Source of the DNA: Acidobacteriota bacterium
GTDB taxonomy: Bacteria > Acidobacteriota > Terriglobia > Terriglobales > Acidobacteriaceae
NCBI GenBank assembly: GCA_003224905.1
Contig: QIAA01000049.1
Span: forward strand, 17,055-81,054
Direction: 5' to 3'
Length of the DNA: 64,000 nt
Both the position numbers and the translations under genes were made by a program. The notes below the pieces were generated by a model. It saw only the letters and a program-made list of their open reading frames with translations, was not told the DNA's origin and made no database searches. The stretch's first letter is position 1; the number at the start of each line of letters is the position of its first letter. Shown one piece after another: positions 18,202-27,319 of this stretch.

Positions 18202-20313
18202 TCACTTCAATTCGATCGCGAAAACGTCTCCACGACAGTTAACCCCAACAGCGCAACTCGATGATCCTGATTCTGATCCCAGCGTTCCCATCCAATCGGA
18301 AGAGAACAGGAAGAACCGGCCGTCCTGGGAAACTTGCCCAATCCCATATTTGGTGCTGAATCTGTGAGAATTTGCCGAAATGAAGCTATGCGCAAAGCGC
18401 CACCCCGAGCCGGTGATGGGAGAGATGCCGATGATCTCGTTATACCAGGCGCTTGGAAAGGGAGTAATGGGGCTCCAGGTTGACGAGAAGAAGGGAAGGG
18501 CATCGCCGACGTCCGCGTTGTTCCACGATGGATGGTGGTCAAGGGGCACTCTGAGGCCGACGGGGAGTGCAGTAATCACCGGGGTGTGACTCCCGAGAGC
18601 AGAAAATGAACGCATATGATACTGGCCAAAGGGATCGCCGTCATTGTTGATCCACCGGGTGTGTCCCATGGTCCAGTGACCACTGCAGAGTTCCACAGTG
18701 CCGTTGGCGCCGCAAGGCGTGACCATCGTGCTCCCCAGTTGCCAAAAGTACGGACCTTTGGAGCATTTGGTGGAAAGACATTTTGTTGACCCCAGCATGG
18801 CCCATCCATCACTCTTTGTCATGAAAGCATCGTGGAGCGTGAACCGGTCAGGCGTGCTCATGCTGCCGCTCTGTCCCCAGTCGGAAGTGATCTGGCCGGT
18901 CTGCGTGTTTACCATGGAGCAGCCTTTGCCCACGCTATACACAACTACATACACTCCTGTACCCTGAAATCCAGTGTTCGAATATCCTACCGTGAAGGCA
19001 GCATCTCCATCGCTAATGCCGCCAAAATTGGACCAAACGGGAGTGAAGCTGTGCGGCAGGCAATTGGGGCTGCTGGTGAAGTCGTACACCAGTTGAGGTG
19101 ACGGAGGGACGTTCCGGTTAGTGAAATCATACCTCAAGAGGCGGACTCCGCTTACCACATACAGGTAGTTGGGATTTGTTCTGCTCCAGGAAAAGAGCTT
19201 TGCGGATATCGTCATGCCCCCAGTCGAAGGGAAAGCGGGCACGTACATCCTTGAGGCTTGCATGGTGTTCGCATCAAACAGCATCGGATATCCGGTGGCG
19301 TTTGTGTCTTGCAAGAAAATCATTGTTGAATCTGTATTCCAGGTACTCGCATTGGAGCTTCCGCCCGAACCCGTAACGAAGGTGACATTTTCTTGTTTAG
19401 GATTGGTATGGGCATCCGTCAGGCGAACGATGGGATTGTGAAAATCTGGATCAATGATGATCCGTCCGGCTCCGCTCAGGTTTCCTATATCGGGAACTGA
19501 TCCGGGTAATTGCACGATGTCGAAATCCGTACGCGAACAGCCGTAGGTTGGCGGTCCGCATGCTCCGGGATTTTCGGTGCCCGCGCTCACTACCATGGTG
19601 TATCGGCGAGTCGCGGCGTTATTCGCTGAGTCGGAGACGCGCGTCTTAAACGAGAAGGTTCCAGTCTGCAAGGAGGCCCCAGAGATGAGACCGCTGGTCG
19701 AATCGAGAGTGAGTCCTCTCGGCAAGTAGCCTGAGGGAATTGTCCAGCGATAGGGCGCCTGTCCCCCATCTATAAGCACGGGAGCAGAGTACGATTTCCC
19801 CTGTGTACTGGAAGGGAGAAACCGAGTGATTATATTCAAAGGAGTCGAAGGCGATTGCGTGGACGGCAAAACCGTGACAAAAGCAGTGGCAAATGCGCGC
19901 GATAAATCCGTACTGGATGCCGTTACCGTGACTGTCGTCGTGCCGTTTACGACGGGTGCGATAAAGGTGCCATCCTCCGAAATGATGCCGGCGGTTACCG
20001 ACCAGGCGATTGATTGAATACTGATGCCATGGACCTTTGCTGTGAACTTCCTCTGCCCGCGGGATGCAACCGTCGCCGTGGCCGGAACCACCGTGATGCG
20101 AATTCGATGAAATCGTTGGGGAACGGAATCGTTGCGGCCGTTCGAACGAGACGTGGACGTTGCAGTCGAAGTGCTGGATCCCAATTCTTGCATTGTGCTC
20201 TCACACGCGCTCAAGCTGAAAAAGAAGATCGAGAGTACGATGAGGGTGAGAACGCGATGGCGATCAGAGCGTGCAGCGGTGAATGACAGCCAGGGAGCTG
20301 TTTGGTGTGACAT
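18202..20313 (-). CDS. CGPP/DGRF-family lipoprotein with Ig-like domains, copy 3
   Basis: A 703-residue protein from ATG 20311-20313, behind GGGAGTAAGAAG. The signal sequence ends in a lipobox (FFFSLSACES), so it should be lipid-anchored. Residues about 65-150 form a BIG_2-like Ig domain (ITVVPATATVASRGQRKFTA). Residues about 165-245 form a putative-Ig (He_PIG-type) domain (YRWTIPSGYLPRGLTL, GLISGASLQTGTFSFKTRV). The family core follows with CGPPTYGCSRTDFDIV, GRIIIDPDFHNPIVRLTD, STWNTDSTMIFL, DRFTLHDAFMTKSDG, GHTRWINNDGDP, DHHPSWNN and SQDGRFFLFSSDWMGTLG. The core matches copies 1 and 2. The extra domains look like a stalk that displays the core at the cell surface. Confidence 0.78.
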   Translation of the reverse strand: MSHQTAPWLSFTAARSDRHRVLTLIVLSIFFFSLSACESTMQELGSSTSTATSTSRSNGRNDSVPQRFHRIRITVVPATATVASRGQRKFTAKVHGISIQSIAWSVTAGIISEDGTFIAPVVNGTTTVTVTASSTDLSRAFATAFVTVLPSTQSPSTPLNIITRFLPSSTQGKSYSAPVLIDGGQAPYRWTIPSGYLPRGLTLDSTSGLISGASLQTGTFSFKTRVSDSANNAATRRYTMVVSAGTENPGACGPPTYGCSRTDFDIVQLPGSVPDIGNLSGAGRIIIDPDFHNPIVRLTDAHTNPKQENVTFVTGSGGSSNASTWNTDSTMIFLQDTNATGYPMLFDANTMQASRMYVPAFPSTGGMTISAKLFSWSRTNPNYLYVVSGVRLLRYDFTNRNVPPSPQLVYDFTSSPNCLPHSFTPVWSNFGGISDGDAAFTVGYSNTGFQGTGVYVVVYSVGKGCSMVNTQTGQITSDWGQSGSMSTPDRFTLHDAFMTKSDGWAMLGSTKCLSTKCSKGPYFWQLGSTMVTPCGANGTVELCSGHWTMGHTRWINNDGDPFGQYHMRSFSALGSHTPVITALPVGLRVPLDHHPSWNNADVGDALPFFSSTWSPITPFPSAWYNEIIGISPITGSGWRFAHSFISANSHRFSTKYGIGQVSQDGRFFLFSSDWMGTLGSESGSSSCAVGVNCRGDVFAIELK

Positions 20314-21182
20314 CTTCTTACTCCCGCGAATGAGAACGAATTGCAGTGCTGGTTGGAACTCTAAAGAGGGGTGCGTTGATCGAATAGATAACCAACGGTC
20401 TTGTCCGTCAAGGTCACACGAACGGCCAATGTCCAGCTGTCATGCATGTGAGGTCGATGGTAGCCCTGGGCAGGAAGTACTTAGCGACCCGCGCGCAGGT
20501 GGTACGAACGAGATCTGTTCAGTCAGGGTCGGAATCGGGAGGAAGGAAGTACGGAGGCACTCATATCGAGAATCGCCAAGCATCATCTCGGAGAAATTCT
20601 GGTGGAAGAACGCAATTGCAATCCCCAGAGTTCTGTGCCGCGGCAAAATCATGCCATGCCTGTTTGACGTCGGATCGCGAGCCATCTGCAGCGGTCTCGC
20701 GGATATGTGAAAAGCATTGCCTATGCTGCTTATTTTCGATGCAGGTTCGCTTTATGGTTGACAGCAAGGTCAATCGGCCTCGACAATCTCTCCTGAGTAG
20801 GGCTGGCTCTCGCTGTCTGCTCGTAAGGACGTCCCTAATAACCTGAGGCCGACGTCATAAATACGCAGCGGCACCTAGCAAATTATTACGGTGGTTTCCG
20901 GTGAAGTGCCCCCGTTCGCTGTGCCAATCTCGATGTGAGTCCTCTGTTGATATTTCAACGGGGAGCCGACTGGACCAGGAGACAACATTTGCGACTCACA
21001 ACAGCAATCGTAGTGTCTCTTTCAGTTCACTATGCGAGGCCTTTCCACAGATACTAACTAGAAACCGGCCATTTTACGCGCTTACACGCGCCAAACCTGA
21101 GCTTCGGATATCCCGTGAGGCGCAAGCACGGGACGTTCCGTTGCTTGTCCTTGAAATCAGCAGAATTCATAACGTAGCCCCC
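20314..21182. other. Long divergent intergenic region
   Basis: About 870 bases between the divergently transcribed lipoprotein (copy 3) and the PQQ-propeller gene if the latter starts at 21183. The propeller frame is open from GTG 20901, but the encoded first 94 residues are polar and do not resemble a signal peptide. It should hold both promoters. A TTGACA hexamer at 20758-20763 on the plus strand lacks a good partner box. No repeat or RNA gene is recognised. Confidence 0.35.
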
Positions 21183-23645
21183 TTGCGAAATCTGTACGGC
21201 TTTCTTCGAAGAATATTGCTACTGATAAGGATCCTTCCCCTGCTTGACTTGGGGTGGAGCGTTTTGACCCCGCAAACGGCCTGGTCACAGGTCCAGGTGG
21301 TGAATTATCACAACGATGTTGCCCGGACCGGGACAAATCCCAACGAAACGATACTCACCCCTGCCAGGGTGAACAAGGCTGGTTTCGGTCTACTATTCAG
21401 CCAGAACATCGATGGATTTGCGGTGGGCCAGCCACTCTACTTATCGAACGTATCGATACCGGGGAAGGGTACACATAATGTTGTCTACGTGACAACCCTG
21501 CACGATAGCGTCTATGCCTTTGATGCCGACAGCAATACGGGAAACAACGCTGTGCTTTGGCACGTGAATTTTACCAATCCAGCCGCCGGCATCACTACTG
21601 CTTCCGGCACTTTCCTGCCGTGTCAAGACGTTACCAAATATAGCGAAGAAGGCATAGTCTCAACTCCCGTCATCGACGCCATCACAAGAACACTCTATGT
21701 AGTCGCGAAGACGAATGAGAATGGTGTCGTGGTACATCGGTTACATGCTTTGGATGTCGCTACCGGTGCGGAAAAATTTGGCGAACCGGTGCAGATTACC
21801 GGTTCCTTCACCGCGCGCAGTGGCACCACTGTGAACTTTAACAGCCTGCACGCGCTAAACCGACCCGCCGTCCTGCTCAACAATGGTCTTATCTATATCG
21901 CCTTTGGCTCCAACGGGTGCAATGACAGCTCTCACGGATGGCTGTTTGCGTACGATGCGACCACTCTTCAGCGAGTCAGCGTCTTCAATACGGCACCGGA
22001 AGGTGGCTTGGGGTCCATTTGGCAAACTGCTGGTCCGGCCGCCGACCCTGAGGGCAACATCTACGTTTCCACGGGGGAAGCGAATTTCAATGCGAATAGC
22101 GGTGGCCAGGACTTTGGCTCTAGTGTCCTGAAGCTTGCCCAGGCCGGAGGCACGCTGGACGTCTCCGATTACTTCACACCCCACGATCAGGCGCTTCTTT
22201 CTCAAATGGATTTGGACCTGAGTTCCTGTGGAATTGTCGTCTTGCCCGACCAAGCGGGGTCACATCCGCATTTGGCCGTCACTAGCGGAAAGCAAGGCAT
22301 TATTTATCTACTGGATCGCGACAACATGGGGCAGTTTGATCCCTTTGGCGATACCCAGATCGTTCAGGAAATCGCCGCCGCGATCGGCCCCATGTTCAGC
22401 ACCCCTGCGTACTGGAATGGCAGAGTGTACTTCAACGGCAACGCTCATCCGGTGAAAGCTTTTGCGCTTAGTAATGGCAAGCTGATCACGACTCCGGTCG
22501 CGACTTCAGTCAAGCTGAGTGGTGCGCATGCACCCATGATCTCCGCCAATGGGAACTCGAATGGAATCGTTTGGAATATCGCCGGTACTGTGCTCTGGGC
22601 ATTGGATGCAATGACTCTGACTACGCTCTACAACACCAGCCAGGCCGGAACCCGGGACACCTTGCCGCCGATGGCCCATTTCGCCACTCCGATGATCGCT
22701 AATGGGCGAGTCTATGTTGGCACGCAGACAGGGCTGGTCGCATACGGCCTTTTGCCAGAATTAGCAATCAGCTCGGGAAACAACCAGAGTACTACCGTGT
22801 TCACTGCGCTCCCTTTTCCGCTCAGCGTTGTGGCAAGGGACAGATATACCGGGCAACCGCGTTCGGGCGTTCCTGTTACCTTCAGCGATAACGGCAAAGG
22901 GGGGACGTTCAGCAGCCCCGTCGTCATTACCGACAGCTCCGGCACCGCGACAACGGCTTATACGTTCTCCAAGATTGCGCGCACGGTGCAAATCACGGCG
23001 TCGAGCCCGTTATTTCTAAGCGGAGTGTTCACCGAAAAGGGAACACCGGGTCCGCCGAAGTGGCTTGTAGCCTACTCCGGGAACAATCAGAGTGCTCCCG
23101 TGAACACCGCCCTGCCTGCCGCGATTGTCGCCAAGGTGGCCGACCAATACAGCAACGGCGTTCCGGGCATTCCGGTAAGCTTTAGCGATGGGGGTGCCGG
23201 TGGAAGTTTTTCCGCGACCACTGTAATAACGGACTCGCTGGGTCGCGCCCGGGTGAATTACACAACTCCTACCAAAAGTGGCGTGATTACGATTACAGCA
23301 GCTTCCGCAGGACTCCACTCGCCCCAGTTCACCGAGACGGCAACTGCGGGAGCCGCCGCGATCACGGTTGTTTCTGGAAACAACCAAACGGCGCCGCCAT
23401 CCTCACAGCCCCAGGCGTTAACCGTAAAGGCAACAGACCGATATGCGAATCCAGTGCAGAACATAACCGTAACCTACAGCGACGGCGGCGCGGGAGGAAG
23501 CTTTTTCGTGAACCCAGTGACTACCGATAGCTCCGGAGTAGGAGGAAGCTTTTATACTACACCTCCTAGCTCCGGTGTGCTTCGTATCTATGCGACTGAG
23601 AATGGTGTGGCTGCTTCCGCCGTCTTCACGGTGACCGTGCCATGA
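21183..23645 (+). CDS. Secreted PQQ-like beta-propeller protein with three invasin-type Ig repeats
   Basis: About 820 residues from TTG 21183; a GTG 20901 start is possible. The N-terminal hydrophobic stretch (ILLLIRILPLLDLGW) ends near TAWSQ, a likely signal-peptidase site. The first 500 residues are a PQQ/quinoprotein-like propeller (NVVYVTTLHDSVYAFDADS, GLIYIAFGSNGC, NIYVSTGEANFN, GIIYLLDRDNMG). Three BIG_1-like repeats of about 95-100 residues follow, each opening with SGNNQ and containing VPVTFSDNG, IPVSFSDGGAGGSF or ITVTYSDGGAGGSF and then ITDSSG or its variants. BIG_1 domains project adhesive parts from the surface in invasins and intimins. No quinone-binding catalytic residues were checked. 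A surface-exposed structural or adhesive role is likely. Confidence 0.8.
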   Translation: MRNLYGFLRRILLLIRILPLLDLGWSVLTPQTAWSQVQVVNYHNDVARTGTNPNETILTPARVNKAGFGLLFSQNIDGFAVGQPLYLSNVSIPGKGTHNVVYVTTLHDSVYAFDADSNTGNNAVLWHVNFTNPAAGITTASGTFLPCQDVTKYSEEGIVSTPVIDAITRTLYVVAKTNENGVVVHRLHALDVATGAEKFGEPVQITGSFTARSGTTVNFNSLHALNRPAVLLNNGLIYIAFGSNGCNDSSHGWLFAYDATTLQRVSVFNTAPEGGLGSIWQTAGPAADPEGNIYVSTGEANFNANSGGQDFGSSVLKLAQAGGTLDVSDYFTPHDQALLSQMDLDLSSCGIVVLPDQAGSHPHLAVTSGKQGIIYLLDRDNMGQFDPFGDTQIVQEIAAAIGPMFSTPAYWNGRVYFNGNAHPVKAFALSNGKLITTPVATSVKLSGAHAPMISANGNSNGIVWNIAGTVLWALDAMTLTTLYNTSQAGTRDTLPPMAHFATPMIANGRVYVGTQTGLVAYGLLPELAISSGNNQSTTVFTALPFPLSVVARDRYTGQPRSGVPVTFSDNGKGGTFSSPVVITDSSGTATTAYTFSKIARTVQITASSPLFLSGVFTEKGTPGPPKWLVAYSGNNQSAPVNTALPAAIVAKVADQYSNGVPGIPVSFSDGGAGGSFSATTVITDSLGRARVNYTTPTKSGVITITAASAGLHSPQFTETATAGAAAITVVSGNNQTAPPSSQPQALTVKATDRYANPVQNITVTYSDGGAGGSFFVNPVTTDSSGVGGSFYTTPPSSGVLRIYATENGVAASAVFTVTVP

Positions 23646-23956
23646 GACAGACCTAAGAGATTGGCATAAGGCGCTTCTCCTGTTTGCGGTGCCGATAATC
23701 AAGCGCGCTTTTGCACCTGCAGCAGATCCAGGCAGTCCGGGTAGTAGAAGACACGCTCAAGGTCTCGTGCGTATCCCAGGGCCATGAGGGGCAAACTATG
23801 CCAGCTTTTCGATGAGCATTGCAACGAGGTCGAAGACCGGCCTGTCAGCTGGAAAGCGTGCGCTGCTTTTTGTCTGGATCACTCATCGTAGAACACACTG
23901 TGATTCAGGAAACCCTGGGAGGCGTTCTTGTTGAAGTGCGGCATGGATGACAAAAG
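23646..23956. other. Non-coding gap, possible remnant
   Basis: About 310 bases. The minus strand between about 23704 and 23880 can be read as short protein-like pieces (PVFDLVAMLIEKLA, then ALGYARDLERVFYYPDCLD) separated by a frame change and a stop. They look like the end of a decayed gene, but I cannot identify the family. Confidence 0.25.
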
Positions 23957-24946
23957 ATGCGGCATTCTTCGTCGGCTAGAGCCCTCGACCCCTTCACCTG
24001 GATGAAAAGGAAGGTTAAGGCTTTGGCGAAGAAAGTATTGCCGAGGCGCTTGATCGAGGGAATGCGAAGCAGCCGAAGGCCTAGAAAGGGTGAATGTTGC
24101 CTCTTTCCCGGACAGGGTGTATTCGCCAAAGGTCGAATGGATTCCCCACAAGCTGTGGGTAGCCGTAGGTTCCTCTTCGTTTGCGGCTTGCACCGAAGCG
24201 GAACCTCTCTTCTGTCCCACACCCTTAGCACTCACCCTCTCATTAGTGGTTTCCACAACACCGGTGTGAGCGAAGATGAGGGCCAACATCTGCAGTCCTT
24301 GTTTCCGCCTGCCAAGTTCTATGGTGGCCCCGGGAAGTTCGGTTTTGCGCCTGAGGCGCATCTGACAGAGACCTCCGATCTGGTAACAGCTGATAACGCG
24401 GCAAAACTGTTTCTGGAGTGGTCACGCTATTGGGATCTTTCCAAGCCCCTTCTGCTGGAGAAATCCCCCCCCAATCTAATCAGAACCCGTTTTCTTCAGG
24501 CGATGTTTCCTCACTCGTATTTTATTGTTATCATCCGTCATCCAATTGCTGTGGCACTTGCCACCCGGAAATGGAGCAGGTCCCGCCTTGACTCTCTGAT
24601 CAGTCATTGGGTCACTTGCCATCACATTTTTGATTTAGATCGCGTGCACGTGAAGAATTTGTACGTTATTAACTATGAGCTACTTGTCTCTTGTCCGACC
24701 GAGACCTTCACTTCTGTGTGCAAGTTTCTGAACATCAGCCATGAGCTCCAGGTTCCCCGCGTTGACTCTCGTGTTAACGAGCGTTATTTTGAAATTTGGT
24801 CGGACATGCGACGGGATCCGGCAGCCGCCAATATGGTCAGTCTTATAGAGCGGCGGTATGGAAAAGCTATTCGTTCCTATGGCTATCGGCTCGATAATCT
24901 GGATCAACTTGTTTTTCCTGAAGCGGCAAAGTCCGATCTGCGATAG
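23957..24946 (+). CDS. Sulfotransferase with basic leader peptide
   Basis: A 329-residue protein from ATG 23957; ATG 24002 (codon 16) is an equally good start. The leader VKALAKKVLPRRLIEGM followed by RRPRKGE (residues 20-46) matches the leader of the tyrosine phosphatase at 8504. The catalytic part begins with RFLFVCGLHRSGTSLLSHTL (5'-phosphosulfate loop), and the 3'-phosphate segment is FIVIIRHPIAVALATRKW, where an Arg-His-Pro replaces the usual Arg-Asp-Pro. LLLEKSPPNLIRTRFLQ and YELLVSCPTETF are typical of Sulfotransfer_3 proteins. It belongs to a different branch from the 1846 and 15920 proteins. Sulfation of a surface glycan is inferred. Confidence 0.85.
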   Translation: MRHSSSARALDPFTWMKRKVKALAKKVLPRRLIEGMRSSRRPRKGECCLFPGQGVFAKGRMDSPQAVGSRRFLFVCGLHRSGTSLLSHTLSTHPLISGFHNTGVSEDEGQHLQSLFPPAKFYGGPGKFGFAPEAHLTETSDLVTADNAAKLFLEWSRYWDLSKPLLLEKSPPNLIRTRFLQAMFPHSYFIVIIRHPIAVALATRKWSRSRLDSLISHWVTCHHIFDLDRVHVKNLYVINYELLVSCPTETFTSVCKFLNISHELQVPRVDSRVNERYFEIWSDMRRDPAAANMVSLIERRYGKAIRSYGYRLDNLDQLVFPEAAKSDLR

Positions 24947-25226
24947 GTCTGCCAGCTATTGGAGAATGTAGCGAGCGAGTCTGGCGACACAATCATAAAC
25001 TCCCTTCTCTCTGACTTTCATTGCACTTCCGTAGTTGGATGCGGGGATGCCACACTGAGTACCTATTGGATTCAAACCAAAGGCGGGCCTGACTGTTACG
25101 TACTCGTCGAGGCGGAAGAGAAGAGGCGAGTAATAGACCTCACCAAGTAGGGCACTTCAGACGCTTTAGCTAAGCTAGTGCAAGACTGGTTTATCCGGTA
25201 ACTTATACCTGCGAGTATGTTGACCA
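24947..25226. other. Gap with doubtful 63-codon ORF
   Basis: A TTG-started frame at 24959-25150 on the plus strand encodes VVGCGDATLSTYWIQTKGG and other unrecognised sequence, without a ribosome-binding site. It may be a gene fragment. Nothing else is seen between the sulfotransferase and the methyltransferase, which are convergent here. Confidence 0.25.
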
Positions 25227-25991
25227 CTACGGTTGTGTTGGGGACGTGCTGGGATTCGCTAGCGCGCAATACCACGGAAAGCGCCGCCGCATGAAAAACG
25301 GTGGACGGCAGGACTCGACAGTCTTGAAGCCTGCATGTTGCAACATATTCTCAAAGCAGCCGACCGTGTAATACCATGCTCCCCTTCCGCCAATGACACT
25401 GGTGAGCCCTTTCCCTGTGCGGTCATGCCGTACGATGAATTTAGCCCAATTGCCCCGCATGGAAAGGACGCTCGAAGTCTGAACGATAAGCCACTCTCTT
25501 GTTAGGGCACGGATTTGGGTAAGCACATAGGGAGGGTCGGGAACATGATACAGACCGCCCAATGCTAGAACCACATCAAAAGGCTCTTGAAAAATAGTAG
25601 TCAGCTCATAAACATCACCTACCACAAACCTGGGAGCACGATAAGCTCCTTTTCCGGCGAAGGTGCTGGCGATGAATTGGGCGCACTTGGCCCGGTCTGA
25701 GTTGAACTCTAACCCGACTACTGCTTTGGCTCCCGCGAGCATAGCCTCGAAGGAGAAGCTGCCGTTGGCGCAGAACAGATCGAGTACAGTTTTGCCTTTC
25801 ACACGGGCAGCGATCCAAGGCAACATGAGTTTCCTCTTGAGCTCATGGTTCGCATCCAGCGTGTTTGCTTCAGGGTGGCGAGGTGAAATGGCATTACGAA
25901 ATCTCACCTGGCTGAACCAGGCTTCTGCGGGAATATTGGCCATGTCCCTCTGCTGGTCTGGAGTGAGTTCAAAATCCAACTTCAAACTCAC
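25227..25991 (-). CDS. SAM-dependent methyltransferase
   Basis: A 254-residue protein. I place the start at GTG 25989-25991 because a strong GGAGGTG box lies four bases upstream; a TTG six codons earlier has none. Motif I is VLDLFCANGSFSFEA, motif II AVVGLEFNSDRAK, and the catalytic neighbourhood is VVLALGGLYHVPDP. The arrangement (LMLPWIAARVKGKTVLDLFC) resembles the tRNA mo5U34/DUF1698-like methyltransferases frequently found in glycan loci, where they act on sugars or lipids. The substrate is unknown. It lies at the right-hand end of the exopolysaccharide region, next to two decayed genes. Confidence 0.82.
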   Translation of the reverse strand: MSLKLDFELTPDQQRDMANIPAEAWFSQVRFRNAISPRHPEANTLDANHELKRKLMLPWIAARVKGKTVLDLFCANGSFSFEAMLAGAKAVVGLEFNSDRAKCAQFIASTFAGKGAYRAPRFVVGDVYELTTIFQEPFDVVLALGGLYHVPDPPYVLTQIRALTREWLIVQTSSVLSMRGNWAKFIVRHDRTGKGLTSVIGGRGAWYYTVGCFENMLQHAGFKTVESCRPPFFMRRRFPWYCALANPSTSPTQP

Positions 25992-25995
25992 CGTC

Positions 25996-26002
25996 CACCT
26001 CC
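25996..26002 (-). promoter_or_regulatory. Ribosome-binding site deciding a GTG start
   Basis: On the minus strand GGAGGTG is followed by four bases and then GTG at 25991. This near-perfect Shine-Dalgarno sequence makes 25991 a better start for the methyltransferase than the TTG at 26009, which would lie upstream of the site. Confidence 0.65.
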
Positions 26003-26154
26003 GAAGCAATAGATAGGTGAGATCGACCGAGTGTGATGGGTCGGAAACTGGACCCCAACTGGACCGAAGAAAGCATCGTAAGGAACACAGAACAATTGGG
26101 CAAGCGAAACTATTCTCGTGTTCCTGAGGCAGTTCTTGTTGTCAAATTTGAGAG

Positions 26155-26904
26155 TTGCTAGCCTTTGCGCCATTTACGCAGTCTACCAACGACAGTACTT
26201 TGATCGCACGGGTCATTAAACACTACTCCGGGGCAAAACACGTTCTCCACTCCCGTAATGCAGATCCGAATCCCTTTTTCACCAGCCGCTCAGATTTCTC
26301 CGCCACGGAATCGGAATCACGTGGAGGCGGAGTTGGATTGGCTGGTGGCCGATATAGTATTCATGATGTAACAATTGACGATGTTGACACAAGCGCTTAT
26401 CAAGGGACGGGAACTCTCTTCTTATTGGCGAACGGTTGGCCAGCCAATGTCCTCCACAGCATCGCCATCAATCACGTCACGGGTTTTCCTGATTCCGACA
26501 AACATCTATTCACGCTGCTCAATGATCTGAGCAATCCCGACATGACGGATCTGAGTTTTACAAACAATCTCGTGCTGGCTGCCCGGTACCCAGTGTGGTC
26601 AGCTGGCGGAGGATCTACAAACTGTGCCTACTACAACATTCCCAGTAAAAGCGTACCCAAATGTTTCTCAACATATTCGTTTAAAGGCAACGGGATTATT
26701 GCCGCCAGTTCAGCGTTCCCACCCTCTCTGTGGCCGACCGGGAATTATTTCCCCATCGATGCAGGTGCAGTTGAGTTTGCGAATTTCGCATCGGGAGACT
26801 ACCGCTTACTAAATGGCAGCCGCTATAAGAATGCTGGTACCGATGGTAGGGATCTGGGTGCCGATATCAATGCGCTCAATAGTGCCACGTTGGGGGTGAA
26901 ATGA
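26155..26904 (+). pseudogene. 5'-truncated right-handed beta-helix surface protein
   Basis: The frame opens at a TTG immediately after a TGA (26149-26151), with no signal peptide and no ribosome-binding site. The remaining 249 residues look like the C-terminal third of a parallel beta-helix (pectate-lyase-like) secreted protein. Coil-like repeats appear (YSIHDVTIDDVDTSAYQG, LHSIAINHVTGFPDSD, MTDLSFTNNLVLAAR), then the family tail ASGDYRLLNGSRYKNAGTDG and RDLGADINAL. Intact relatives are much longer. Either a rearrangement removed the first part or it is silent. If translated it would be a cytosolic fragment. Confidence 0.6.
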
Positions 26905-26996
26905 CTGATTTTGGCTCACAGTCCCGTCATATGAAAGATCAAGATTCGTTTCAGAAGTTATTGAGTGATTGAGCGGACTCGATCGTTGCACTGCAT

Positions 26997-27214
26997 CGAG
27001 CCCTTCGGCCAGCCTTGGATGCAACCGTCATGACTGCAGCCGTGTTGTTGCTGATCTAATTCCCGCACGCGAACCACTGCCCTTGCATTTGGCTCTTGAA
27101 ATTACCGCCGGAGTTATATGCTACGGTGGCACTCTGTTGCTCCATTACCGGCAACGCATTGCTTGCGTTCCTCAATACCGCGACCTCTCGCCGCTGCTAA
27201 TTGCCGAACAGTGA
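26997..27214 (+). pseudogene. Remnant of a second Wzx-like flippase C-terminus
   Basis: In one frame (from 26997) the sequence reads RALRPALDATVMTAAVLLLI and then stops at 27057. In a neighbouring frame from about 27049 it reads LPLHLALEITAGVICYGG and TLLLHYRQRI before stopping at 27212. Both pieces align with the end of the intact flippase at 5125-6657 (ALRPAGDGVVAMAVGVGLL; FLEIAVGMIIYASTVLLLH). A frameshift and stop separate them and the upstream 400 codons are missing, so this is a degraded fragment of a flippase gene. Confidence 0.6.
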
Positions 27215-27319
27215 CTCAGGGCGGGATGTTAAAATTCCCTGCTTCGACCCTTGTCAAACGTGTTTGCATCCGAAGTAGTCGAACTACTGAGCCTCGGCTA
27301 GAACTCATCGGAGGTGACT

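Noticed and set aside
20132..20710. 192-codon plus-strand frame partly in the divergent gap
   Set aside because: It overlaps the signal-peptide end of the lipoprotein gene on the other strand and has no recognisable domain.
20758..20763. TTGACA as a promoter -35 box
   Set aside because: No acceptable -10 box is found 16-19 bases downstream.
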